From assembly GCA_965206025.1 (NCBI GenBank), contig CBDBIU010000005.1, forward strand, positions 1,736,001-1,800,000: 64,000 bases of DNA, written 5' to 3'. Shown piece by piece: positions 32,264 through 41,040 of the stretch; the stretch's first letter is position 1; each line of letters begins with the position of its first letter. The notes beneath the pieces were generated by a model. The model was given only the letters and a program-made list of their open reading frames with translations, had not been told where the DNA came from and ran no database searches. Origin of the DNA: G963668345 sp965206025. GTDB taxonomy: Bacteria; Acidobacteriota; Terriglobia; Bryobacterales; UBA6623. The translations under genes and the position numbers were made by a program.

Positions 32264-33879
32264 CAGGTTTTCGCTCCGAGTTGCTTCAGGACGGCGTTGC
32301 GCATGGCGGTCCGCGGCGCCTTATCTCGAGTCCAGATTTCAAACTGGGCGCAGGCCTGCTCGACAAACATCTCTAACCCCGAAATGGTCTGCTTGCGGGC
32401 GGCGCGGGCGCGGCGGATCAGCTCCGTCTCGAGAGGATTGTAAACGAGATCAAAAACCAGTTCGGCGGGAATCCGTTTGGGGAAGAAACAATCCTCGACA
32501 TGCGGGTGCATGCCGAGGGGGGTGGCGTGGATCAAGACATCGTAGCCGGACCGGTCGAGCCGCGCCCGGTCGAGGGCTTCGACACCGCATGCACGCGCTA
32601 GGGCGCGGACGCGGGCCGGGTTGCGTCCGCTCAGCGTCACCCGAGCCCCTTTATCTCGTACGGCGAAGGCGGCGGCCCGCGCGGCTCCACCGTTACCGAC
32701 GACCAGGACCGAAGCTTTGTTGAGCTTGATTCTTTTCTCGAGCGGCCGAGTGATACCTTCGGCGTCGGTATTGGTTCCGCACAGCTTGCCGCCGCGGCGG
32801 AAGACGGTATTCACCGCGCCGATCCGGTTGGCGAGCGCATCGACGGCGTGCAAATGCCGAACCACGCGCTGCTTATGGGGAAGCGTTACACTCAAGCCCG
32901 CCACGGGGAGCTTTTCCACCGCGCGAAAAAAGTCGCCTAACATCGCGGGCCGAACGAGGAACGGCAGATAAACGGCGTCCACACGCCTCACTTGGAAAGC
33001 TTTATTGTGGATCACCGGAGACATGGAGTGCGAGACGGGGTCAGCAATGACGCCGTAGACTTTGGTCGAGGCCGTGCACTTGTGTGCCCTATATAGCTTA
33101 CGCAGAACAGTTGCCGAGAGCTGGCCCGGCGCGGTCGGTTGCACGGGGGGTTCACGCTTCCCCGCCCCATGGGAATCGGGCGCGGCGAAGACGAAGATGG
33201 ACTTTCGCGCTAGGCCCAGGACCCGGCTGGGCACGCCCAGCTCACCCATCACCAGCAGGACCATCGCTTTTTCTGGGTGTGCGGCGGGCATTTCGAGAAC
33301 TCGCACGTTGTCGCTCGGTTTGCGCGCCATCGTCGCCAGCTTGTAGATGTCGGCCGGTATCTTCTTTAATCTTCCTAAGGCTCGACTCAGAGCGGCGGTG
33401 CGATCAAAATCGTGATAAGAGATGATCAGCCGTGTTCGTCCTCGGAAGGGGTCGAGCGATCGTGGGGCTGCTTCAGCCGTTTCGATCTCGATATCGATGA
33501 GTGCGGCGCCGGCGGCGACGGCGGCGTCCAAGATCTCGATCTGCCGCTCGATATTCGCTCGGAAGCCTCCGCCGTTTTGCCTACGCCGACACGTAGCAAG
33601 GATAACCGTACCGGGATAGCGCCGCAGGATTCGGCGGATCACGCCAATCCCGGAAGGGGGATCGTCGAGCAGATCCAGGCGGAGTTCCAGGAAGCGCTCG
33701 CCGCGGTCACATGCGTCGAGCGCCAGGCGCTGGAGCCGCGATTTGTCCTTGCACCCGAGCGCGACGCAGATTCGAGGTAAGTTGTTGAGTTTAATCACGC
33801 CTTCATTAGCCACGTCTTCGGGGGATTGTAGAATATCACAGCTTCTGGAAAGCACCTGGTGAGAAAAGCGGGCTAGCAC
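32263..33879 (-). CDS. fused 3-dehydroquinate dehydratase (type I) / shikimate dehydrogenase
   Basis: Encodes up to 538 residues. About 35-250 is a type I AroD: ERFLELRLDLLDD, VILATCRRRQNGG, LIDIEIETAE, LIISYHDFDRT and a Schiff-base Lys in ADIYKLATMAR. About 270-538 is AroE: VYGVIADPVSHSMSPVIHNK, VAGLSVTLPHKQRV, ANRIGAVNTVFRR, GTNTDAEGI, the Rossmann loop VVGNGGAARAAAFAV and ATPLGMHP. The fusion catalyses steps three and four of the shikimate pathway. The start is uncertain; GTG in 'ggcgtgattaaactc' (about 33797) would remove an unconserved leader. It overlaps trpE by one base, coupling shikimate supply to tryptophan synthesis. Confidence 0.92.
   Translation of the reverse strand: MLARFSHQVLSRSCDILQSPEDVANEGVIKLNNLPRICVALGCKDKSRLQRLALDACDRGERFLELRLDLLDDPPSGIGVIRRILRRYPGTVILATCRRRQNGGGFRANIERQIEILDAAVAAGAALIDIEIETAEAAPRSLDPFRGRTRLIISYHDFDRTAALSRALGRLKKIPADIYKLATMARKPSDNVRVLEMPAAHPEKAMVLLVMGELGVPSRVLGLARKSIFVFAAPDSHGAGKREPPVQPTAPGQLSATVLRKLYRAHKCTASTKVYGVIADPVSHSMSPVIHNKAFQVRRVDAVYLPFLVRPAMLGDFFRAVEKLPVAGLSVTLPHKQRVVRHLHAVDALANRIGAVNTVFRRGGKLCGTNTDAEGITRPLEKRIKLNKASVLVVGNGGAARAAAFAVRDKGARVTLSGRNPARVRALARACGVEALDRARLDRSGYDVLIHATPLGMHPHVEDCFFPKRIPAELVFDLVYNPLETELIRRARAARKQTISGLEMFVEQACAQFEIWTRDKAPRTAMRNAVLKQLGAKT
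33858..33875. repeat. repeat family A terminus
   Basis: GGTGAGAAAAGCGGGCTA, a solo end just upstream of the aroDE gene. Confidence 0.65.
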
Positions 33880-33960
33880 CCGAAAGCATACGATTAGGAT
33901 ACTCTCGCGGGTGTAACTGCACTTGTATTAGTTGATGATGACAGGCACCGAGGCCAGATC

Positions 33961-34174
33961 CTCCGACGTGGCCGTCGCTCATGGAGGTGGGCTCTCACTC
34001 AAAGCCAACCACTTCTCAGGCGCCTGTCTCAGGCACGGTGGCCGAGCGTAACCGGGTAACGGAGGGTCTCCGACGTGGCCGTCGCTCATGGAGGTGGGCT
34101 CTCACTCAAAGCCAACCACTTCTCAGGCGCCTGTCTCAGGCACGGTGGCCGAGCGTAACCGGGTAACGGAGGGT
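33961..34174. repeat. perfect tandem duplication of 107 bp
   Basis: 33961-34067 and 34068-34174 are identical as read. The unit begins ctccgacgtggccgtcgctc and ends gtaacggagggt. The array ends one base before the stop codon of the VWA gene and is followed by a family A end. Confidence 0.9.
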
Positions 34175-34217
34175 CTATCGCCTGCTTCGAGCGTCAGCTC
34201 GTGAGAAAAACGGGCTC
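34175..34217. repeat. repeat family A end, inside the 3' end of the VWA gene
   Basis: 'tgcttcgagcgtcagctc' plus 'gtgagaaaaacgggctc' matches 51885-51918. On the minus strand it supplies the last residues (FFSRADARSRR) and the stop of the VWA protein. Confidence 0.7.
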
Positions 34218-35104
34218 GGGAAATACCCGAGCTTGGCTCGAATCCGGCCTTTCTTAAGATTCTTCACCGAGACTTCGATTTTTCGCCAGCGCCGCTCGGT
34301 TGGCTGGGGAGCGCGGTAGGCCAGCATGTACATGTGCTGCACATCCAGTGATATGGCCTGGAATATCTTCGCGGCTTGCTTTGAAGAACGCATGGCATAG
34401 GCGATCCCTCCGGTCATTTGCGACAGGTCCTTGAGCCGAGCGACCAAATCCCTGCTCTCGAGCGCCTCGCCATGAGCCACCGTGTAGACAGGTATCCCCG
34501 CCTTCTTGGCGCGGTTCATGGCAGCCGCGGGATTGAGAACGCTGGCGTTGTCCTGTCCGTCGGTAAAGACGACCAGGGCCTTCTTCCCGGCGCGCTCCGA
34601 CAATGCCCGCGTGACGAAAGAGATGGCGTCGAACAAGGCGGTCCGACCCGCCGGCCGCGTTCGCAGCACGGCCCGTTTGGCGGCGCTTTTGTCGGTCGTG
34701 AAGCCCTGTAAATTGCGCACGGTGGAACTCATCCCGTAAATCCCCACCGAATCTCCCTCGCGGAGTTCATCGATCAGCAGCAGAACCGCCCTTTTGACTA
34801 CGGGCAGTGCCTTGTGCATGCTGCCGGAGGTGTCCAGTACGAGCGCGCAGGTTAAAAAAGAGCTTTCCGTTTCAAAAGCCGCGATCGGGCGTTGTTCGCC
34901 TTCGTCTCGGACTTCGAACCGCTCCCGCGTGAGGCCCCGGACATGTTGCCCCCGGTGATCGTAAACGGTAGCGTACACTTCGACGAGGCCGACTTCCGAT
35001 TTGAACACGGTGACCGGTTCGTCGAGTTGCGCCCGGACCGTTTCGGGGCTGCACTGCCACAGCAGCCACAGCGCGACAGAGAGTGTCCATCTGCTTGGCG
35101 GCAA
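34175..35104 (-). CDS. secreted VWA-domain protein, acidobacterial VWFA-related type
   Basis: Encodes 309 residues. A signal peptide (LSVALWLLWQCSPETVRA) precedes the typical VTVFKSEVGLVEVYATVYD and VRGLTRERFEVRDEGEQRPI lead-in. The VWA core has an intact MIDAS: LVLDTSGSMHKAL, GRTALFDAISF and VVFTDGQDNAS. This is the acidobacterial VWFA-related family, secreted and of unknown ligand. The C-terminal dozen residues come from repeat family A, so the ancestral tail may have been replaced. It lies 3 bp after the 145-residue gene, in one leftward operon with the large TPR protein. Confidence 0.85.
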   Translation of the reverse strand: MPPSRWTLSVALWLLWQCSPETVRAQLDEPVTVFKSEVGLVEVYATVYDHRGQHVRGLTRERFEVRDEGEQRPIAAFETESSFLTCALVLDTSGSMHKALPVVKRAVLLLIDELREGDSVGIYGMSSTVRNLQGFTTDKSAAKRAVLRTRPAGRTALFDAISFVTRALSERAGKKALVVFTDGQDNASVLNPAAAMNRAKKAGIPVYTVAHGEALESRDLVARLKDLSQMTGGIAYAMRSSKQAAKIFQAISLDVQHMYMLAYRAPQPTERRWRKIEVSVKNLKKGRIRAKLGYFPSPFFSRADARSRR

Positions 35105-35107
35105 GGG

Positions 35108-35545
35108 CTAGAGACCTCCCAGTAACGTGCTTTGGTCCACGGTCGAAAAGGTTCTGACGACCGGCTGCCAGTCCCGCAGGTCGTTCATTCGCAACTCTCT
35201 CAACAGCCGGGGTGCAATGCTCATAGCGAGCGTTCCCATGGCAGCCGCCGGAACACCGGCCCGGTCCATCTGTAGTGCCAGGTAGAGTTTGAACTCGGCC
35301 ACTCTCTCTCCGATCAGCGACGGCATCACGTAGCGCGCGTACTCCTCGTAGGGGGCTGTCGCGGCGAGCTGGGGACGGGCTAGGTTCATCGTCTCCAGGG
35401 CCGGGCAGCCCAGCCACTGCCGGCCGGAATCGCCGCCGGCGCCCGCCATGCGCCGAACAGCGAGGGTAACCGGCGATTCCCACGGGTCGGCCGTGTAGCG
35501 AGCCTGGTAACTCTCGGCCAGAAAGTACAAGTCACTCAAGGTCAC
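35108..35545 (-). CDS. 145-residue protein, possible detached C-terminus of the upstream giant protein
   Basis: Starts at GTG 35545, overlapping the TGA of the upstream gene by four bases. It encodes TLSDLYFLAESYQARYTADP, then repeated Ala-rich helices ending RTFSTVDQSTLLGGL. No signal peptide or known domain is seen. Upstream of the GTG the same frame reads TVWDSVTLSDLYFLAESYQ without a stop for at least several codons, so a single frameshift near 35560 would fuse it to the 1098-residue protein. I cannot tell whether it is a separate gene or a split one. Confidence 0.55.
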   Translation of the reverse strand: MTLSDLYFLAESYQARYTADPWESPVTLAVRRMAGAGGDSGRQWLGCPALETMNLARPQLAATAPYEEYARYVMPSLIGERVAEFKLYLALQMDRAGVPAAAMGTLAMSIAPRLLRELRMNDLRDWQPVVRTFSTVDQSTLLGGL

Positions 35546-38500
35546 CGAGTCCCAGACTGTCCGCCAGGATCAGCGGCCCGGCCACGCGCAAGATCCTCGA
35601 GCGGGAATACCAGCAGTACCAGCAGCGCGAATACGAGCGGCTTCCGCTCAATCGCAGCCAGTAGAGATCTTCGCCATTTTAACGAGAAAAGCCCTAGTGT
35701 AGACTCTGCCAGATCGCGCCGCAAGCGGGGTTTCCTGGCCGCCTGAACAATCCACTCCCGAGCGAGCAGGATTTTCAACCCGAACAGGCGCAAGTGGCGT
35801 TCCCGCAACTGTCCCCAGTCGGTCGCCCGGAGGCAGGCGAATTGCGCGTCCGCGACGTACTCGCTGTAGGGCGCCGACGCGCCCATGCTGTAACGCGCCA
35901 TCTGACCTGCCGCGCGGGGGAAGTCGGCAAATCCTCCGCGGAGATAGCTGCCGTCGCTCGACGAACTCGGCAACTGGAGCCTCGAACTCGGAAAGAGGTG
36001 AGTTCCCCTCAGGTCCCTGGACACAAATCGATGGCGGCGCAGCAGCAAGGGATCCTCGGAGACCAATAAATCGTCGGGGCTCAGAAAGTAGGCGTATACA
36101 ATGCCACTCAGGGCAAGTGTGACGTGCGGATTCAATTCGTCCATCAACTCGCTCGCGATCTGCCGCCGGGTGTTTTCCCCTTCTCCCTTTGCCGGCGACC
36201 GGCGCAGGCGGTCGATGGTTTCCCGCAACTTGCCGGCCTCGAATTTCTCGAGGCTGGCCCGCTCCTCATCCTTCAGCCTGAGCGATTTGGGAATCTCGAC
36301 CGTCAACAAGCCGTCCGCGTGAGAGGCCACCGTGTCCAGATGCTCGCTGGCCCGCGGCCCGCCCTGAACAACTTTTTCCAACGCGTCGGTGAGCCTCAGG
36401 AGAGTCTTGAGGGAAGTTACATTCTGTAGCTCGACGACCTCCTTGAATTTCTCGTGCCGCAACTTCCCGGTATCCACTTGGTAATCGGCGGCCGCGATCG
36501 TAAACGAGACCGGTGTCTCGGGGCCCAGCAGAAGATAGCGGATCGCTTGGTCAGGATCACGATAGGGCGTCTTCTCTGACGTGATTTCCAGAATTTTCCT
36601 GACGGCGTTCAGCGAGATCGCGGCAAACGCGCCGGGCGTGGCCGCCTGCGTAAAGCTCTCGCACAGATAACCGAACAGATCAGCCGCCTGCGCCTCGCTA
36701 AGAGCGCCGGACTCCTGGAGTTGGCCTAGCAGCCGGACCACAGCATGGAACTCCCCAAGCGCTTGATTTGCCTGTACGAGAGGGAGAGATCTCATCTTTT
36801 CCGAAAACTCGAAAAAGCGCCGGAAGGCGTCTTGGTCGAAACCCGTGAGAACTGCGAAATAGGGGTATACGGCCTCGTGCTCCCCGATATTCTGGGCCAG
36901 CATCAGTGCGGAGATCTCATCCAGAGGCCGACTCCGTCTGGCGTCGATCCGCGCCACCGCGACGAATTTCTCAAGCTGCGTTCGAGCTCCGCTGGTAGTC
37001 TCGAATCGGGTCCTAGCGAGCCGCAGGAGAATCTCATCCTCCAGCTCCGGTGGCGCGACTCTCGAGAGCTTTCCGGTCAACCTGCGAGAGCTCACTTCAC
37101 CCTTGGTCACCATCCAAACCTTGGGACTTCCCGGAAAGTGAACTTTGCCTTGCGCGTCGAGTGGAATTTCACGAAAGAATTCGGCGAAAGAGCTTCCACG
37201 CATCGCCGCCGACCCGTCGCCCAGCTCCGGCGCTTCTCGAAACAGCCTGTAAAACTTTCTGATCCTGGCGGGGCTAAGCGTAAAGAAGCGTTGGCGTTCG
37301 TGGTCCAATTGGGCAAGCGTGAAAAAGAAGGCGAGCATCTTGCCGCCGTCTTTTTTCAGAAGCGACAGATAAAAGCCGGCCGGCTCGTCTGGGGACGCGC
37401 CCACTAAATCGGTCCAGAGGTGTTCGGCTCCTTGGCCTCCCGGAACGAACGCTCGGCCGTTTTCAATCGTGATGGCAGGGGAGTAGAGATGCAACAAGTC
37501 GGCGAACCTGTTGGCTAGTTTCTTGAGACCGACGGATTGAACGAGAGCCACAGCCGCCCGTTCATCCATCTCGCTTAATCCTACGTAGAGTTTGGCAAGC
37601 CGGGTGTCCCGCGCCAGCGCTTCCGCAAAACCTCCGATGAAGTCCTGCTCGTCATGGAACGCCTTGCGCCAGGCCTCTTCCCCGAACAGAAGGCCGGCGC
37701 TTCCGGCTGGGATTTCAAACTGAAAATCCCGTCCCTGCTCGAGCGCTTCCTGCATGCCGACCTCGTCAATGGCCAGGGCCGATGCGGTTTGCTGGCGGAG
37801 CGAGTGGGCGGCGCCCTCGCCGGGCTCGAGTCTGACTCGTTCCCCCGAGTAGCGGAGTTTCCAACCCAGTTCGTGCAGGATTTTTCTCGATCTCTGGCGC
37901 CCGGCCTCGTCGGAGACGGTAAGCGTAAGAGTGAATGCATCTTCCCCTTGTGCCGCGAGAGCCCGCAGTTTGGCGACTCGCTCAAAATGGCCTACGATCT
38001 GATCCAGCCTCTCCGCGGACAAGTTCGCGTCGCCGATCCCCTTGATGCGAATGATCGCCCGGCAGTAGTCGGCTACGAACCGCTCCGGCGGCGAGGCGGG
38101 GTCGGCGCCGGCCATACGCGCCAGCGAAGCCGGTCCGCCTGGGATGTCCACGGCGGCGGAACTCGATTCCGTGGGCGCCCCGATGAGGTCCGGGTCTTGA
38201 TCCCCCCCAACATCTCTTAGCTTGTCGGTGAACCACCGACCCTTCGCGAGGTTCCCGTCGCGAAGCGAGACAAACAAGCCCCGCCGCAGCGCTTGAAGGT
38301 AGTCGGAAGATGCCGGGCCGCTATGACTAAACGCATCCGCCAGCTCTGCGTACACGGAGGAAGCCTGGGGCCCGAACAACTCTTCCGTCTCGGCGAGTTC
38401 GCGAAGCAGCCGGAGGTCTCCTAGGGCCTCGGCGGCCTCTCGCAACTTCCGTCGCCGCGCGTAGTGTCTTCCGAGCCTTTCGAGTAAGTCGGCCTCCATC

Positions 38501-38838
38501 AGACGAAGGCGAACCGACTCAGGCCTCTTGGTGATCCCTCTTCGCGTCTGGCGAAGCGCGGCCTCGAGATCTCCCTTTTCGAGGAGGAGCCTCGCTAACC
38601 CATAGGGGCCCGGTTCGTAGTCTGGATCGGAGAACTCGCCGCCGGTTTCCGGCGACTCGACGGCCACAGCGGCATCGCCTGTCTTGCCGGTGGCGCCGGC
38701 AGTCTGTCCCCGCGCGGTCTCGACGTCGGATTTTTCGGGGACTGCTTGCGGGGAAGAGGGCGCCGGTTGGGCGGGAAGCCGAGAGACGGCCCCGACGGTA
38801 GCGACTGACAGCAACAGCCAAAATCGCAAAGGATGCAT
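35542..38838 (-). CDS. large secreted protein with N-terminal TPR region
   Basis: Encodes 1098 residues. Signal peptide: HPLRFWLLLSVATVGAVSRL. A Pro/Ala/Gly-rich linker (25-70) leads to TPR-like helices (YGLARLLLEKGDLEAALRQT, RGITKRPESVRLRLMEADLL). The remainder is a long alpha-helical array without a domain I recognise, and it ends with a hydrophobic segment (KPLVFALLVLLVFPLEDLA) that could anchor it. The family appears confined to Acidobacteria as far as I know. Its operon partners are the 145-residue protein and the VWA protein, suggesting an envelope assembly of unknown role. Confidence 0.7.
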   Translation of the reverse strand: MHPLRFWLLLSVATVGAVSRLPAQPAPSSPQAVPEKSDVETARGQTAGATGKTGDAAVAVESPETGGEFSDPDYEPGPYGLARLLLEKGDLEAALRQTRRGITKRPESVRLRLMEADLLERLGRHYARRRKLREAAEALGDLRLLRELAETEELFGPQASSVYAELADAFSHSGPASSDYLQALRRGLFVSLRDGNLAKGRWFTDKLRDVGGDQDPDLIGAPTESSSAAVDIPGGPASLARMAGADPASPPERFVADYCRAIIRIKGIGDANLSAERLDQIVGHFERVAKLRALAAQGEDAFTLTLTVSDEAGRQRSRKILHELGWKLRYSGERVRLEPGEGAAHSLRQQTASALAIDEVGMQEALEQGRDFQFEIPAGSAGLLFGEEAWRKAFHDEQDFIGGFAEALARDTRLAKLYVGLSEMDERAAVALVQSVGLKKLANRFADLLHLYSPAITIENGRAFVPGGQGAEHLWTDLVGASPDEPAGFYLSLLKKDGGKMLAFFFTLAQLDHERQRFFTLSPARIRKFYRLFREAPELGDGSAAMRGSSFAEFFREIPLDAQGKVHFPGSPKVWMVTKGEVSSRRLTGKLSRVAPPELEDEILLRLARTRFETTSGARTQLEKFVAVARIDARRSRPLDEISALMLAQNIGEHEAVYPYFAVLTGFDQDAFRRFFEFSEKMRSLPLVQANQALGEFHAVVRLLGQLQESGALSEAQAADLFGYLCESFTQAATPGAFAAISLNAVRKILEITSEKTPYRDPDQAIRYLLLGPETPVSFTIAAADYQVDTGKLRHEKFKEVVELQNVTSLKTLLRLTDALEKVVQGGPRASEHLDTVASHADGLLTVEIPKSLRLKDEERASLEKFEAGKLRETIDRLRRSPAKGEGENTRRQIASELMDELNPHVTLALSGIVYAYFLSPDDLLVSEDPLLLRRHRFVSRDLRGTHLFPSSRLQLPSSSSDGSYLRGGFADFPRAAGQMARYSMGASAPYSEYVADAQFACLRATDWGQLRERHLRLFGLKILLAREWIVQAARKPRLRRDLAESTLGLFSLKWRRSLLAAIERKPLVFALLVLLVFPLEDLARGRAADPGGQSGTR

Positions 38839-38904
38839 TCTAACGGCTTCTGCTCGCGCGACCCGGGGGTGCGTCGCGCCGGCCCATCTCGGAAGAAGCC
38901 ATTC

Positions 38905-38950
38905 TAGCCCACTTTTCTCACCACGTGGCGAGGCGAAGTGCGTGAGAAAG
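38905..38950. repeat. repeat family A, short palindromic copy
   Basis: tagcccacttttctcacca, then 'cgtggcgaggcgaagtgcgtgag', matching the left part of 51664-51920 and 63944-64000. It lies just upstream of the large TPR gene. Confidence 0.75.
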
Positions 38951-39003
38951 TCAGGATAGTCCTAGACGGGACTAGTGTGGGAAGCGGTTGGGTGTACGTC
39001 AAG

Positions 39004-39460
39004 TTAGTGCCAAGAGACCGGGAGGCCTTCGACATGGCGGAAGTTCAGTTCGCGGGCGTTCAGATAGGCGGTCTCGGAGGTTGTTCCAACAGTTTCCGCC
39101 AGCGGTCCATGGACCGGCACCTGATAGCCGTCTCCCGCGCTGAACCAGATCCGCGCCAGGACGTGACCCTCTCCAAAGCGCTTGAAGACCAACTGCGGTT
39201 CGGTTGCGAAATCGCCGGCTTCGACGTGGCCCGCCGCGACGGTCACGCAGTAGACCCCATCCTCACAGATGTCCAGGACCTTCGACTCGCTATTTCTGTG
39301 CACGAGGTAGTTGCCGGCCGGCATGGTCCTGTCGCCGACAACGAATTCAAACGGAATCGCGACGCTAAGATCGCCAGGGGGTTGGCGGGTAAATGCCTGC
39401 GCTCGCCAAAGCCGCGAACATCATCTATATGGCTGAAACTCGAATGGCTTGGTTGTTCAT
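39004..39460 (-). pseudogene. small secreted acidobacterial protein, broken
   Basis: From ATG 39460 the minus strand reads MNNQAIRVSAI, then TAG, then MMFAALASAGI in the same frame: a signal peptide interrupted by a stop. Sense then shifts frame and gives GDLSVAIPFEFVVGDRTMPA, GNYLVHRNSESKVLDICEDG and a further 80 residues to the stop at 39004. The PFEFxVGxxxMPAGxYxV pattern is common in small acidobacterial exported proteins (from memory). At least one stop and one frameshift separate the signal from the mature part. Confidence 0.6.
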
Positions 39461-39795
39461 CGTTTTTTCCTCTGCTTTCCTTTGGAATCTCATTTCGCCC
39501 AGTCATGGAGCACCTGGCGTGCCATACGGGGAAGGCCCGGGCCAAGGATTGCGAAATCCCCTTCAACCTATTGATTTCAAGAAGGATAACCCCGCGACCC
39601 CGTTTCACGATGGGACTTGAGTACATCGGGGCAAGGCGGCGGGCGCTATCCGATCGGATAGTGCTGCTAACGATCCAGATAGATGGAGGGCGGCCGAGCG
39701 AAACGCTGCTCGATCTTGCTCCATCACAAATTCCGGGGAGACGAACTCGAATTGCTAAGGTGAAGGCATCTCCGGTCCTAGTTCGCGGATCAGCA

Positions 39796-40896
39796 ATGAA
39801 ATCACTGCACCAAAGTCTTAGGTTTCTAGGCATCGTTTTTGGCCTGGCGCTCATTGAGCTTGCCACCGCGCCTTCGCACGCGGCAGTGAAAGATACTTGG
39901 AGCGGAGTGCAGCGGATCGTAGCCGTCGGCGACGTGCACGGCGATTATGAGCAGTTTGTTAGAACGTTGCGCGCGGCGGGGATCATTGACCCGCAAAACC
40001 AGTGGGCGGGTGGAGAGACTCACCTAGTGCAAACGGGCGATATACCTGATCGCGGGCCGGATTCCCGCAAAACCATGGACCTTCTCATGCGGCTCGAAAA
40101 GCAGGCGAAAAGGGCCAAGGGCTTCGTTCATGCGCTGATCGGCAATCACGAGGCGATGAACCTGTACGGCGATTTGAGGTATGTTCATCCCGGCGAGTAT
40201 GAGGCCTTTCGACAGCCGGATTCGGGGGAAGTTCGCAACGCCCATTATCCTCCCGGCTACGCCGAACACCGCCTCCAATTCGCTCCCGACGGGAAGTACG
40301 GCCGGTGGGTGGGCCAGCACAACGCCATCGTCAAAATCAACGCCATTCTCTTCCTCCACGGAGGCATCGGACCGGATTACGTGCCGCTGACCGTTCCGGA
40401 AATCAATGATCGGGTTCGCGGCGAGCTTGCGGATTTCAACAAACTAAGGGGCGGACTTGTGATGGATGCGCAGGGTCCATTGTGGTACCGGGGGCTGGCG
40501 CAAAACGAGACAGAGTCTGAGGGGTCGCACTTGCGAGCTCTCCTTGAGCGACATGGCGCTAAGCGGATCGTCATGGGGCACACGAGCGTTGCCAAAGCCG
40601 TCATGCCCCGTTTCGGCGGTCGAGCCATCTTCATCGACGTCGGCATGTCGGCATTCTACGGGGGCCCGCCAGCCTGCTTGTTAATCGAGGGAGATGAACT
40701 CTTCGCGATCCACCGCGGCGAGAAAATCCCCTTGCCGACAACAGATTCGCCCAAAGCCCTGCTCGCCTATTTGAAGAAGGTTGCCGCGTTGGACCCCGCT
40801 CCCTCGCCGCTGGCGAAAAACATCCAGAGACGGAAAGAGAAGCTAAGAAAGACTAGCCCGCTTTTCTCACCACCCGACGGCCGAAGCACGCAATAG
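39796..40896 (+). CDS. secreted calcineurin-like metallophosphoesterase
   Basis: Encodes 366 residues from ATG 39796. The frame is open further upstream but has no sense there; the signal peptide LRFLGIVFGLALIELATAPS marks the true start. Metal motifs are complete: VAVGDVHGDYEQF, QTGDIPDRGPDS, ALIGNHEAMN, FLHGGIGPDY and VMGHTSVAKAV. The pattern GDVHGDY - GDIPDRGPDS - GNHEAM resembles Shewanella-type protein phosphatases secreted to the periplasm. The last 13 residues (SPLFSPPDGRSTQ) and the stop come from repeat family A. It stands alone. Confidence 0.88.
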   Translation: MKSLHQSLRFLGIVFGLALIELATAPSHAAVKDTWSGVQRIVAVGDVHGDYEQFVRTLRAAGIIDPQNQWAGGETHLVQTGDIPDRGPDSRKTMDLLMRLEKQAKRAKGFVHALIGNHEAMNLYGDLRYVHPGEYEAFRQPDSGEVRNAHYPPGYAEHRLQFAPDGKYGRWVGQHNAIVKINAILFLHGGIGPDYVPLTVPEINDRVRGELADFNKLRGGLVMDAQGPLWYRGLAQNETESEGSHLRALLERHGAKRIVMGHTSVAKAVMPRFGGRAIFIDVGMSAFYGGPPACLLIEGDELFAIHRGEKIPLPTTDSPKALLAYLKKVAALDPAPSPLAKNIQRRKEKLRKTSPLFSPPDGRSTQ

Positions 40897-41040
40897 GCCC
40901 GCTATTACTTCGTGGCGCTCGCCGTACTCAACGTAGGATTCAAGTACGCCCGCATTGCTCGAGAAGCGGGGTGCCGCGCGCCTTGTACTGACGGGCCTCT
41001 GACGCGCTTCGCTTCGCCATGTGGCGAGAAGAGCTGGCTG
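40854..41040. repeat. repeat family A, 187-bp copy
   Basis: Left end tagcccgcttttctcacca at 40854 and right end gtggcgagaagagctggctg. The interior is in inverse orientation relative to parts of 51664-51920 (for example 'gccttgtactgacgggcc'). It overlaps the 3' end of the phosphoesterase gene and abuts the 5' end of the TolB fragment. Confidence 0.8.

Noticed and set aside
38938..39795. A 286-residue N-terminal extension of the phosphoesterase
   Set aside because: The sequence is antisense to the decayed secreted protein and repeat A; a signal peptide begins at ATG 39796.
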